Translations under genes and position numbers: made by a program
Notes under the pieces: model-generated
Databases searched by the model: none
Told to the model about the DNA's origin: nothing
Seen by the model: the letters and a program-made list of their open reading frames with translations, nothing else
In this document: piece after piece, positions 1-10,344 of the stretch
Position numbering within the stretch: the stretch's first letter is position 1
Layout: each line of letters begins with the position of its first letter
Origin: Tuctoria greenei
Lineage: Eukaryota; Streptophyta; Magnoliopsida; Poales; Poaceae
Assembly (NCBI GenBank): GCA_036927565.1
Contig: JAYESD010000001.1
Location: 253,547,097-253,611,096, forward strand
Length of the DNA stretch: 64,000 nt
Reading direction: 5' to 3'

Positions 1-860
1 AAAATATCTCTTGTAGCTGAATTAATTGTTGGGATAGCAAAGTTGAGCACATGTAAAACTCAACAAGTGTGGGAAAGTATGACACGTAGCTTAAATCAAG
101 GATGGAAATAAATAGTTCATTGCAGAAAGCTCATTTTAGTTCACGAACTTATAAAGGCAACCTACAATGTCTAGGTGTGTTTAAATCCTATCACAACCAA
201 AGTAATTATCATATCACCTATCCAATATCCTCTTTTACCATCATAATTCATTATTAACAATCCAACAATTAATATCATAACCATATGCTAATTTCATTCC
301 TTCTCATAACCAACCATGTTCATATGACATAACCAAACTATTACCAAAACCCAAGTCTAATTCTTATCATGTTGGTCATCCAGGTGCTCTTAATCGGGAG
401 CATGGCCATCATGATAGTTTTACACTCTGCAGAGATAGTACCACTTTACCCACATGTTCGTGATTTCATCACCTTTCAGTGACAAAGAGCCTCTATGTTG
501 CCTATTCACACTTTTGTTGGTGTGTGACCAAGGGATCACAAAATAGCCTTTCAAAAGGGACTACTAGTATGTACGGATCCACTAAAGTTTCACTAGCAGG
601 CTTGAATCCCCATTTCCCACCCACGAGACCCCTCATGTGCCATGCAATTCCCAGGGTAGCCCTAATCGACTCCCGTTCCACATGCCATCCAATGGTCCAT
701 ACAATATCAACAACACACCTAATTACTCACATATGTTGCACCCATATTTGGACTTTTGGTGGCACTGTTGTTCTGCCATATTCTCGTATGGACCGGTCCT
801 TAGATCTAAGAGCGGAGATGTCCACGTCGATACTTGATCTGCATCACTTCCAATGACCAC
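1..860 (-). repeat. LTR-like fragment, unit A (minus orientation)
   Basis: Read on the minus strand, this stretch resembles part of the 2.1-kb LTR at 32439-34536. Shared landmarks, in the same order, are a 'ggaccggt' block, a 'ccttggga/ccctggga ... gcatggc' block, a 'ggtgatgaaatcacg' block and a 'gtgggtaaag ... gcagag ... actatcatgat' block. In units B and D the same segment ends, on the minus strand, in GGGTGTCACA, like a retroelement terminus. I infer a diverged gypsy-type LTR remnant to which the gag region became joined. The inner boundary is approximate. Confidence 0.55.
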
Positions 861-999
861 GTCGCTCGTGCCAAGTTCTTTAAGTGTGGAGATAAAACTA
901 TTTACCAATTGGCGACCTGTAAAGCCCTTTTTATTCTTGTTGTTGTTTGCATAGGAGGACTTGAACTTTGTTTGCTTCTCATCACGGGAAGTAGGACCT

Positions 1000-1863
1000 G
1001 AAAGATTAGAGCAATCTATATGAAAATGTCATGTCTTACCACATTCGAAGCATCGTTGATAAACACTACTTCCTCTTCGTCGAGTTCTCACATTTTGCAA
1101 TGCTTTGGAGAATATTGTAGAAAGAAGTGCTAGCTTCTCCTCTGGAAACTCCTCAATATGTTCAAGGGTTAGAGAGGACAACAAAGCAAGTGTACCACAT
1201 GATGAAGATTGGCTAGAGCTAGGCATGTGATGTTGAGAAACAAATGCAAGAGACTTGTTGGGGTTCTTATATGAGATTATGTCAATTTCATGTGTTTTTA
1301 ACTTGGAATATAGAACATATAATGTAAGTGTACTCATGATAGTGGACTCACGAATAGATGTAAAATTCATCTCCCAAATTGACATTTCTAATGCACTTAG
1401 TAATTGCCTAGCATTTTCAGCATCGGAAAAATTAACATTGACACTACGCAAGATGCTGAGAATTTTGTTAAAGCGAGAAAAGAGCTCATCGATTGACTCA
1501 CCGGGTTGCATCTCAACGCGCATGTATTCTTTCTTGAACATGTCTTCTCTCACCTCCTTGATAGTGTTGGATCCTTCATGATAATCACGTAGAGCTTTCC
1601 AAACATCGTATGCAGATTGGAGGTGTGCAACTCGATCGAAGTTACTTTGAGTCAATCCTTGTATGATCAAGTTCTGCGCCTTGTTGTTATTGTCGACATC
1701 TCTCATGTTCGTAGCGGTGAATTGATCGTTTGGCGGCACGTTGTAAGGCTTGTACGCCTTTTCCAATATTTTGAAGCCTTGCGATGAAAGCCTCCATACA
1801 TGCCTTCCAAACTGGAAAATCAATGCTACTAAACACACAAGGTTTTGTAGAGTATTTCACCAT
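1000..1863 (-). pseudogene. Copia-like gag pseudogene, copy 1
   Basis: This is the remnant of a retrotransposon capsid (gag) protein on the minus strand. The start ATG is at 1863-1861, about 48 bp inside the primer-binding site. The visible order is an N-terminal FSSIDFPVWKxxMEAFI segment, a UBN2-type Copia gag core (HLQSAYDVWKAL, FKKEYMRVEMQPGESIDELFSRFN) and a C-terminal CCHC zinc knuckle (CFEC-GKT...HFHIDC). Two lesions are visible. A 5-bp deletion near 1785, relative to copies 3-5, shifts the frame. A TGA (complement near 1028) sits inside the knuckle, where the family normally has Gly. No protease, integrase or reverse transcriptase follows, so the element could not have been autonomous. 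Confidence 0.85.
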
Positions 1864-1910
1864 GATGATTAGTCAAAACACGTGCAAATCACAAAGGTTA
1901 GAGCACCGTG

Positions 1911-1922
1911 GCTCTGATACCA
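1911..1922 (-). other. Primer-binding site (initiator tRNA-Met type), gag copy 1
   Basis: On the minus strand the 12-mer TGGTATCAGAGC is the usual plant PBS complementary to initiator tRNA-Met. It lies 2 bp inside the CA end of the LTR that begins at 1925 and 48 bp upstream of the gag ATG, the expected layout of a minus-strand retroelement. The same PBS occurs at 13775-13786, 16269-16280, 18771-18782 and 52921-52932. Confidence 0.85.
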
Positions 1923-1924
1923 AT

Positions 1925-2886
1925 TGTAGGATCGAAGAGCACTTGATAAGCTACTAGAGGGAGTGAATGGTAGACGAAAACTTTTTCAACGGAGGCAATG
2001 AAAACCCCATGACAGAAAATTAATTTGTTAAGAAACCATGTGTGCAACTGATCTAAACATGTTCAATCGTAAAAATAAGTAGTATATAATATAGATAATA
2101 AAGTCACAAAGACACGAAAACAAGAATCACAGAAAACCGTCATGAAAAACTCCAGTTATGATTGAAAGATCAGATAAAGGTCATTCTATTCTATCCGAGT
2201 AAAAACAAATCTACAACACTGCAAAGAAACTCGTGTACATTAGAAACCACAAATCCAATGATGGTGAAATTTTCGCAGATGATAGATAAACAAGTTGTGA
2301 AGACAACCCAAAAATAATCACGTCAATTGGATCTGTAAAACTCGAGTTAAGATAAAAAAAACTTACGCAACATAGGGCTGTGCAGAAACTCGACGAGAAA
2401 AACTTGTCTGAAACAAGTCGGACGAACAAGGCACAAAAGCTCCTCTAAACTACGAATTTTATTGATCAAAACACAAGAGGAACAGCCCAAAGCCGTCTCT
2501 CCACGAGCTCTGGCCTTCCTTGCTTTTATAACCAACCCTAGGGCAAAGCCAATCCAGACTAGGACTCCAATCCTACTCAATTTCAACTGAAATATTACAT
2601 AACTACTCAAGACTCTTCTATACGCAGATAGAAGGAATCTTAAGACTTCCAAACATTTTAGAAATGTCCTAAACATTCCTAAAATAACTCAACTTCGTGA
2701 CCCACACGAAATCTAACCAAAACAAACTCCAAACTTTCCATAAACGAAACAGAACTACCTTAGCCGCAGCCTGAGGCATAATCCAGCTAGTTGGACCTTT
2801 CCTACTAATTCTTTACGTCCACTTCTCTTCATCACGGCTTGGAACCATGTTGCCACGTCCATGCACTCCTTGCACACATGCAAACT
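1925..2886 (-). repeat. 5' LTR of gag copy 1, distal (U3) part truncated
   Basis: This is the minus-strand 5' LTR ending ...CA next to the PBS. It matches the LTRs at 13789, 16283, 18785 and 52935. Up to about 2710 it matches all copies; from 2710 to 2886 it matches only the copy-4 and copy-5 LTRs. At 2886 ('catgcaaac') it stops and arm A begins. In copy 4 the same LTR continues about 0.76 kb further, to 20511, so this one has lost its outer end. Confidence 0.7.
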
Positions 2887-3519
2887 AAATCTTTTGCTAA
2901 GGTTGAAAAACACCAAACTATCCTTTCGTTCCCAGTTGTCTATATCTAGATGTTGCCTAACAGTTGCAACATGGAAAACATGTTCTCTATTAAATCCTCA
3001 CACATATTCTAACATTGAACCTTGTGAAGAGATCATTATTTATCTGAATATATAGTTTGAACTCTGTAATATGTTTATCATTAGAGAAGCTTTCATCATA
3101 TTATTTATAACATTTGATCTACGTTATATATTGACGTGTTCGAGAAAGTAATGATGATAGAGGAAGTTATTGGTATTAGTATTCATTAGTAATTTTCTAA
3201 CCATATGTATTGTCTCTTGGATACATCAGTTTTATTGTCTTCTCACAATAACCTTTTAGTATTCCCGAATGATACTTGCTTTCTCCCCCCCCTGAGCTTA
3301 CATTCAAGTTGTTTCAAAGTTATATTACATGAAATATGGATTCCATATTTCTACATATACATTTATCATATATTTCTGCAACCACAATCAATTTTTTTAC
3401 CTTTTAAGTCATTTTAAGGAAATTTTCACTTTGCTTAGGCATTTCAGATTCTTTAAAAAAAACTTTTTGCTTACAAAATCCCGTTCCTTTTTATTTATGA
3501 AACTGTGTTTGCGTGTTTC

Positions 3520-3558
<39 letters not shown>

Positions 3559-3930
3559 AATGTTCTTATCATGTAAAAAATGCTCATTTGTAATAGGAGC
3601 TGAAAGTGGCAAATGTTATAAGTCAGCTTCAGGTATTTTTCTATGTTCAACATTTTACCCTCTTCTTAATATCTAGTCATCCATCGATTGTTATGTCAAA
3701 TAAACAATGTTTTAATACATCACTAATGTATGCACATGATGAACCAGACTGCGGCCCCACCCCACCCACACCCATGCTGCCTCAAGGCGGAGCTCCAAGG
3801 TGAGATCTATCCCCTACTACACAACTAAATCTGCATTTCAATGATTTCCGAGGACTCTAGTACATCAAATCGCTGATGGATTTTCAATCATCTTATTTTG
3901 TAAGTAATATTTTTCAATTAGCAGAAATCA
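2887..3930. repeat. Inverted-repeat arm A, unit A
   Basis: This AT-rich segment has no coding potential. It holds a C tract near 3285, a TG microsatellite near 3525-3556 and a short conserved block ('taggagctgaaagtggcaaatgttataagtcagcttcag'-type, near 3593-3632). The part from about 3040 to 3640 recurs inverted at about 7250-7960: the C tract becomes a G tract and TG becomes CA at matching places. Direct copies lie at 23296-24400, 40939-41560 and 53891-54960. Confidence 0.7.
3526..3556. repeat. TG dinucleotide microsatellite
   Basis: A (TG)n run inside arm A. The equivalent sites in the other arm copies also carry TG (or CA when inverted) runs of different lengths, for example at 23907, 24480, 41160 and 54556, and CA runs at 7345, 28345, 44960 and 58508. 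Confidence 0.9.
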
Positions 3931-3933
3931 CAT

Positions 3934-4450
3934 CTGATTTCAATCTGTTTAAATCAGAGGTGATTTAATTCGACAAACAAATCTCATTGATGTTTTAGAA
4001 GGTATAGTTTTTGCGCGTGCTCCATGAGCTCCGACCATAGAAGGAGAATCTAGAAGTAGTAGGTTGGCTCGATAGTAGTAGCGGAAGAAAAAACAAAGAT
4101 GATAGGGGAGTGGTATGGATCCCACAAAGAGACCAGCCAAAGAATGGTGGGAGGTGGGGGAGTCTGTAGTGGGAGGGGGCAACGCTGGGGAACTTGTTGA
4201 GAACGACTAGGGGAAGGGGGTAAGGTGACCAACGTGGGTGAGAGAATCAGGTGACAGAGATAGAGAGAGGAGAAGGTCTGATGCAGGTTGAAGGTCATTA
4301 AGTATTTGTTCAATGTTAAATAGATAGTTAACAGACGTTCACAATTAAATCATAGATTTAAGTCAACTGAAACTGAAATGTATTATGACAAAGACAGCTA
4401 TTTTGAACTAGATTTTCTGTCCTCATTTATTTCATAACAGAGGAAGTATT
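3934..4450. repeat. Inverted-repeat arm B, unit A
   Basis: Arm B starts near 'tttcaatctgtttaaatcag' and runs through 'tgttttagaaggta', 'gaccatagaaggag', 'gtgggtgagagaatc' and 'gtcaactgaaactgaaatg'. All of these recur in reverse complement at about 10345-10866. It looks like one arm of a long terminal inverted repeat of roughly 500 bp, about 75-85% alike by eye. The segment 4450-4865 that follows is non-coding and conserved in all units. Confidence 0.7.
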
Positions 4451-4865
4451 TATTATTAGGGGTGCTCATAGGACAGAATTTCGATTTCTTTATTTCAGTT
4501 AGTGCGGGTGCCAAGGATGAATCGGGGCCAGGGTGGTGACAGGGTCCATGTTTTTTCTTTTCTTTTGGTGATTCTGAATGCCTCGATGTCGTTAAGGTAA
4601 CTGCTTGCATGCTGCTTCGCGCGTGCTTTCTTGGTGGTAGTAATTTCCTACCGTTGTTGGAAGGTTGGTTTATAAGTAGAACGCATCGAGGCTGCTCAGC
4701 TTTGATCATGGCATGTCGTTTTCCTTTCTGGTGCTGGCAAGCTAACTCTAGAAAGTCATGATTTGCATGAACGAGACATGTTGTAGCTCTAATTGTGGAT
4801 CTGCATCGCTTTACGGGCCACTAATAGTGCGACCTTAACAAAAGGGTTGGAATTTTTTCCCAGGA

Positions 4866-6452
4866 CACTACAAGAATCTGTCAATAGGGTGTCAGGGAAA
4901 TTATAACCATTAGGGACATCGAACTTAAATAGTCTAACACCGTCGGTTTAGTCCCCCCAATGGCAAAAAATATATAACTATCGGTCCTTTTGTGGCGGCC
5001 GACGGCCATAATAATTTATGTCGGTTCTTCCAAAAATCTCGACGGCCTTACCTAAAGGCGTCGGTTTCTCCCACCAGACCGATAGTCATATGTTGGACCT
5101 GGCACCCCCTGAAAACAGCCTCTCCCGCCCAAACTTTAAAATCGCCGGTTTGCAGTGTTGCCTGATGTTTATAGACTATAGCTATCGGCTTCAGATTCTA
5201 AACTGATGGCTACATCTGTTGGCCCCCGATTCTCTCTCATACCCTACAAATTTCCAATCCTCTACACAGTCTCTCTTTTTGATATTCCCACTACTTGCGA
5301 ACTGCAAAACCTAACCGCACACAACTTAAATCGCGCCACCCCACACTTGCCCACTTCTAGGCGCACACCACCAGCCGCCATCGCACACCACCAGAATGGA
5401 GAACCTCCTGTGGGAGATCCTGCTTCCTTGGTCCTGTGGGAGATCCTGCTTCCTTGGTGGCAGAGACCTCTGCTTGGTTGGTCCTTGGCGACGACGACCT
5501 CCTGCAGGAGATCCTGCTCTGTGTCGGCCTCCCCACCAGCCTCCTCTAGGGCGCCCTCGATTGCCATTACTGGTACCTCCATGCCTCCGACCCGGTCTTC
5601 CTCCACCGCTTCCAGGCACGCCACCCGCGTTGTGCATCCTCTGAGTCAACCTCACCTCCGAGGCGCCTGGACGTTTGCGGATCGTTTCAGTTCGCCCGCT
5701 GTTATCGAATCGGAGCTCAACACCACTGCCACCCACCAGGCCGGCGCCTTCTTTGCCAATGCCTGAGGGGTCCTCTACATACTCCATCCTTGCCACCCGC
5801 GGCGGCTGCCTCCTCGTCTCAACTCTCGACGACCGCTATGAGTCAACGGAGCTCATGTGCTCCCTTGTCGGTACGGTGATTCCCAACAGTGTGGATGGTT
5901 TGGCGTGGGTGAACTCCGTCGTCTCCTCGTCCCCTTCGCCAACGAGTCAGGGCCGCGCAAGACGTCCGGTGAGCTTCGCATTAAAAAAATAAAAAATGTT
6001 GACGATATCTCAATCCATTGATTGAGTAAGAATTAACGGTTAAAAAAACATGTTAGCAAGCTCCAGAGGAATCCAATGAACGAGCATGAGTTACTTGTAG
6101 TGCCGTTAAACAAATGAAAATGTATTGGTTAAAGGTGTCAGGTGAGATGGAGAGCCGACGGTTTTATGCAAATAAAGCTGCCGGTGAGCCCCAAGGCCGA
6201 CAGCTATACAAAAATTAAATTGTCAGTATTAGGCCGATGGTTATAAAGATTAAATGTATCGGCATCTGAAACCGACGGATTTAATTAAGAGTTAAATGTG
6301 TCGGGACCGACAATTTTATGAGTTAAAAACGTCGAATCAAGAGCGTCGGCTTAAGCCGACGGTTCACCAACGGTTATGAAGTATGTACGTCAGCTATAGA
6401 AGGAAACTGATGGTTATAAGGCCAACGGCCTTTTTACTCGTTTCTTGTAGTG
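4866..6452. mobile_element. Non-autonomous CACTA element carrying an F-box fragment, copy 1
   Basis: A 1587-bp element with terminal inverted repeats CACTACAAGAA / TTCTTGTAGTG, flanked by the 3-bp target duplication GGA (4863-4865 and 6453-6455), as expected for the CACTA (En/Spm) superfamily. Both subterminal zones are crowded with short direct and inverted copies of a 'gccgacggt / accgtcggc' motif, the usual form of CACTA transposase-binding repeats. There is no transposase; the centre holds a GC-rich F-box-like gene fragment (about 5395-5970). The element occurs in every S2-containing unit at the same site, so the copies arose by duplication of the unit rather than by separate insertions. 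Confidence 0.92.
5395..5970 (+). pseudogene. Captured F-box-like gene fragment, copy 1
   Basis: This GC-rich fragment lies inside the CACTA element. One frame reads DDDLLQEILLCVGLPTSLL, a stop (TAG 5547-5549), then DCHYWYLHASDPVFLHRFQARHP. That is the pattern of a grass F-box motif: a 'DDLLxEILLR' helix, then 'CxxWxxxxSDPxFLxRFxxRH'. In another frame, from about 5775, it reads ILATRGGCLLVSTLDDRYESTELMCSL, which resembles the 'VLDCRNGRVLV...' part that follows in such proteins. Upstream, the 'gggagatcctgcttccttgg' stretch is repeated. It is a captured, frame-broken fragment with no function of its own. F-box proteins recruit SCF ubiquitin-ligase substrates; that role is known for the family and not inferred here. 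Confidence 0.7.
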
Positions 6453-7250
6453 GGAACCTAGATTTGACTATTGTTAGCCTTCTTTAGGAAGGATACAGTA
6501 GGACTTGGCAATCAGTGATTATTTGGCTGAGGTAGGAAACAATTTCTGAGTGGATTCTTGTGTTGATTCAGTTGTTGGAACTTTTACTCACATTCCATTA
6601 TTTTATTTATGAAACTGTGTGTGTTGGAGTGCATGCATGCTTGTGCGTGCAAGCGTGTGTGTGTGTGTGTGTGTGTGTGTGATGTTCTTATTATCTAAAA
6701 AATATGCTAATTTGCATTAGGAGATTATACTGGCAAAGGTTATAAGTCAGCATCAGATATATTCCGATGTTCAGCATTTTACCATTTTCTTAGTATCTAG
6801 ACGTCCAAAGATTTTTATGTTAAAGAAACAATGTTTTAATACATCGCTAATGTTTGTACATGATAATAGAGTAACTACTTCAACGAATACACATATGAAT
6901 ATAACATACATACCAGCCATTTTACAACCTTCCGTCCATAATCATCACCGTTGTTGAAAACTTCATTGTGGGCAGCAGGGATTACTCTCATGAGTTCATT
7001 ATGTATCCACTATTTTCTTTGTGGCATTCTGCATAACATTATTTGCAAGATACAACAAAGATAACCTCTTTGTAGTAGAAGATGTGCGAAATTCAGATTT
7101 CCATGTTTCAACAACTTCTCAGTGGTAACGACCATGAGAGATATACCACTTTGACAAATCTTTCCTTTTGTCAAGTATAACATTGTATCAACAAGTATCA
7201 TGACGCTTGTATGTTATCCTTGTTTCATGAGGAAACTATCACACAACAAA
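6453..7250. repeat. S3 segment: partial direct copy of arm A (A'') and AT-rich spacer, unit A
   Basis: After the CACTA, a non-coding flank continues the pre-insertion sequence ('gatttgactattgttagcc'). From about 6600 there is a shortened direct copy of arm A with a TG run (6654-6680) and the 'ttataagtcagc' and 'aaacaatgttttaatacatc' blocks, ending near 6870. From there to 7250 I see only AT-rich spacer that is conserved between units. Copies lie at 27405-28250, 44097-44870 and 57459-58420. Confidence 0.6.
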
Positions 7251-7970
7251 AGCAGTTTAGAAAAATACCTGAAGCTGACTTATAACTTTTGCCACTTTGA
7301 GCTCCTAATACAAATGAGCATATTTTTTACATATTAAGCACACCACACACACACGCACGCACCGCGCGTACACACAAACACACAAACACAAACACAGGCG
7401 CGCACGCACATACACACACGAGGTTTCATAAATAAAAAAAGTGGAATCTGAGGTAAAAGTTCCAGCAACTTGAATTAGGTTGCAAGAATCCCGTAAGAAT
7501 GCAATTTTTTTAAGCAAAAAAGTTTTTTCTTTAGGAAACTGAAATGCCTAAGCAAAGTGTAAATTTCCTAAATATGACTTATAAGATGAAAAAAGGTATT
7601 TGATTGTGGCTGAAGTAATATAAGATAAATATATGTAGAAACATGGAATCCACGGATCCTGGAATATAATTTCGAAGCAACTTGAACCTAAGCAAACCGG
7701 GGGGGGGGGGGGAGCAAGTATCATTTGGCAATATTAAAATGTTATAGTGAAAAGACAATAAAGCCAATGTATCTATGAGACAACACATGTGGTTAGAAAG
7801 TTACTAATGCATACTAACACCAATAATTACCTCTATGATTATTACTTTCTTGGACACATCCAGAGTTTACAGAGATCAAATGTTACAAATATGCTGAAAG
7901 CTTATCTAATAATAAAAAACACTAGAGAGTTCAAACTATATATTCATATTGCTTCAAAAATTAAATTTTC
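7250..7970. repeat. Inverted copy of arm A (A'), unit A
   Basis: This is the reverse complement of arm A (about 3040-3640), including the CA/CG-rich microsatellite (7345-7425) opposite TG and a run of 14 G (7699-7712) opposite poly-C. Landmarks are 'ctgaagctgacttataactt', 'ggtttcataaat', 'aacatggaatccac', 'aaaagacaataaagcc' and 'gagttcaaactatatattc'. The copies at 28250-28960, 44870-45590 and 58420-58802 plus 63628-63975 keep the same order. Confidence 0.7.
7699..7712. repeat. Poly-G homopolymer (14 bp)
   Basis: A pure G run in inverted arm A, opposite the poly-C run of arm A. The equivalent site in unit C2 has a 15-G run (45308-45322) and in unit B an interrupted run near 28700. Confidence 0.9.
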
Positions 7971-8324
7971 CGCTGGAAGCTGTGACAAGGATTCAGCTAG
8001 TGCTATTGTTAAAACTAATATATCGACCACATATCAAAACAGTTTTGCGAGTGCTATTGCATTAAAAAATGAAGCTGCAAATGGTGTCTCTGATGTGTTT
8101 GTGAAAAAAAAGGTTCTCAAGATGATTCTACTGCTGCAAGTATTGATACGTCTTTGTTAACACCTAGACAACATATTGAGGTTTCTAATAAACCAATGAC
8201 TGATGATTCTGATCATGCTTCAAATGGTTTATCGTTGATGTCTCAAGAAGTACAAGGTGATTGCACCATTGCTAATTTGAAGGGACAACGCTGTTCTATT
8301 TTCCAATCACAATGAAAAATAAAA

Positions 8325-8700
8325 GAAAAGGCATGCAAGTTAATTATTGATGGTGGAAGTTTCACTAATATGTTATTTGTTCGGATGTGGAACATGCATT
8401 GTCTTTGTCAACATGGAGGCTGCCTACTCCACGTTATATGTAGTGGATGAATCAAAGTGGTACACTGAGAATCACTCACAAAGCAAGAGTAAAATTTGCA
8501 GTGGGCAACCATATTGATAGTGTAGACTGCAATGTGGCGCCGATGAGCGCATGGCATTTCGATCGTGATGCAATGCATGGGGGCTGTTCCAATAATTATT
8601 CATTCATGCATAAAGGTATATCTCATGTGCTGAAGCCGAGGAAGGAAAGTGCTATCAATGCAACAGAGTTTCCTGCTGTTTCGAAAAAAGAAAAGGGCAC
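8325..8700 (+). pseudogene. Gypsy polyprotein fragment (aspartic protease, RVP_2-like), copy 1
   Basis: The translated pieces read CKLIIDGGSFTNM, then in another frame DVEHALSLSTWRLPTPRYM and WMNQSGTLRITHKARV, and on to DSVDCNVAPMSAWH and FDRDAMHGGCSNNYSFMHKG. This is the order seen in plant Ty3/gypsy polyproteins around the retropepsin domain: D-G-G-S active site, a '(Q)W..SG..K(R)(I/V)TH.ARV' strand, 'VDCDV.PM' and 'LGRPWQFD'. Lesions are a frameshift between IIDGGS and DVEHAL, a TAG in place of CAG just before WMNQ in this copy, and loss of about 24 bp that removes 'LGRPWQ'. It is non-functional. Copies lie at 29330, 34660 and 45935. Confidence 0.75.
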
Positions 8701-8749
8701 CCAAAGACACCCCAAAGCAGAGGGTGGCATTGCTCCAAGGGGAGAAGAA

Positions 8750-9316
8750 TGATGTAGTTATTCCAGTTCGTTTGCATGCTGCCAGTGGTTCAAAAGATGT
8801 TACAGTGCTTGAGGTTTCATGGCTATGAAACAAGTTGCAGTGATCAAAATACTTCATTGAAGATTGGCTCTATGCCTATTACTTTGAAGGAGAAGAAGAA
8901 AAATATTTCATATGAACTGATGCTTGCAAAGTATACTTTTATAGGAGCTGAATTCAAAGCCAAATACATTAATACAGTTGCTGCAAATATGAGAAAATTA
9001 ATTGATGCACCCGCAAAGCCAAGAGGCGGCTTTGATCCAAGGGAGGGAGTACGATGAGGCTGTTGCCCTTTCAGATAATTATTTGAGTCTTGTTAAATGT
9101 TCATCCAATAATTCAAGCAAGATTATTCAGATTGGTCCTTTTTCTTTTGATCTGATTGGAGTGGCTGGATCAATAGTTGTTGATGTTTTGCCATGCACAA
9201 AAATGTTTAGGAGTGCTAACAATCTGTGCAAGGAAGAGAAGCATGGAGTAAGGAACATGAAACAATATTTATATGCCAGTATTAAGCTTCTCGATATCAA
9301 CAGAAGCCCAACGTGA
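8750..9316 (+). pseudogene. Unidentified coding-like fragment conserved in all S4 copies, copy 1
   Basis: I do not recognise this product. Two overlapping frames look protein-like. The first reads ...SDQNTSLKIGSMPITLKEKKKNISYELMLAKYTFIGAEFKAKYINT and ends PAKPRGGFDPREGVR. The second starts inside it at 9002 and reads EYDEAVALSDNYLSLVKCSSN, IGPFSFDLIGVAGSIVVDVLP and CKEEKHGV, ending at 9316. The change of frame near 9040 suggests one ancestral reading frame broken by an indel. It directly follows the gypsy protease fragment and may be more polyprotein or a captured host exon. The four copies (29752-30316, 35077-35633, 46370-46952) keep most of the reading. Confidence 0.4.
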
Positions 9317-9429
9317 GGATATATGCAATCAGTTATGCTTCTTTAATTTGAGAATATAAGCAGGAGTATTAGCAACCTTGCCTTATTATTTTATGATTTG
9401 CAAGAGTCTTAGTCATATATGTGAGTGTT

Positions 9430-10340
9430 AGTCATTGGTACCTGCGTGTACCAGAATGAATCAGTTTTGTTATAGTCAATGTCCGTATTGTGATCCAGGT
9501 CAATTTGTTTAACTAGTGGAGTCAATTGGTTTCTGTTTTGGACTCTAACGTGTGATGGGTGCCTACGTGCACCAGGGTGAACAAGAGTCCAAGTCGTATG
9601 GGTATTGGAGTCTATCTATGAGCTCATATAAAAGGCTAGGGACGTGGTCCCTTGTAAAGGAGGATCAGATATTATATTTTATCATGTGCTTGCTGCGTAG
9701 GAATTTCCAATCTGCTATGGAGAGGAGGTGAAGGCGATCTTCTCCTCTGATGATCTTATTGTGCAGCCTTCCTTAGGGATTGGGAATGAATGTGATCAGA
9801 TTATTTGATCTGAGTACGTCCTTGATTTCTTCGTAGACCCATCCTTCTGTTCGTGTTGCTTTTGCTGCGGCTGGAAGTATATTATCAGCTAGTTACGTGA
9901 AGAATTCTGTTTCTGGGTGCTTTACCCTAGTGCTTGATTTCTGCCAAGAGAAAGATCTGTTTAGCTATTGAGAGGATCTGATTGGACGGTGGGGTTTTAT
10001 CTTTATTCTTTTAATGTGCTGTGTATGCTCCAGACAAGAGATTTCAATCTGCTACTTGGCTGGAAAATTCTTTCCCTACTGACTCGGTCTACTAATCAGT
10101 CAGGTTCTTTTGTGGATCGTGATCAAGCAACTGCTTGAAGGGGTGATCGGGGTGTCTGCTGTTCTTTCTCTTGTCCTGTTGGTGGTTAAAATCAGCACCA
10201 AGGGTGGGAGCTTTGTTGTTTTTGGTTTGCATCTCCAGTAAGCCAGCTTCATCTATCAATTTTAAAGTTGTTTTTGATATATTAATTCTTGGATTGTCTA
10301 GTACCGTGAAAGATTGGGACAACATCACAGAGACACGCTC
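9430..10340 (+). promoter_or_regulatory. LTR/promoter-like segment S5, unit A
   Basis: This non-coding stretch has a retroelement-promoter look. Two related blocks, 'ggtacctgcgtgtacc' (about 9438) and 'gggtgcctacgtgcacc' (about 9558), precede a TATA-like 'catataaaagg' (about 9625) and a purine/pyrimidine-mixed leader. It could be the U3/R/U5 of a lost retrotransposon, but I see no clear TG...CA ends. Copies lie at 30430-31350 and 48444-49350; C1 is cut within it at 35960. Confidence 0.35.
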
Positions 10341-10344
10341 GTGT

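Noticed and set aside
479..856. A 125-codon plus-strand open frame repeated in unit D (51484-51861)
   Set aside because: It is antisense to the LTR-like fragment, is broken in unit B by a few substitutions, and encodes no recognisable domain.
1911..1922. A tRNA gene at the 'gctctgatacca' motif
   Set aside because: It is only a 12-bp primer-binding site next to an LTR; no cloverleaf can be drawn.
5206..5992. Intact gene reading in the F-box CACTA
   Set aside because: The F-box pattern needs a frame with a stop, and the longer open frames (186, 156 and 120 codons) give no F-box or other motif; it is a broken captured fragment.
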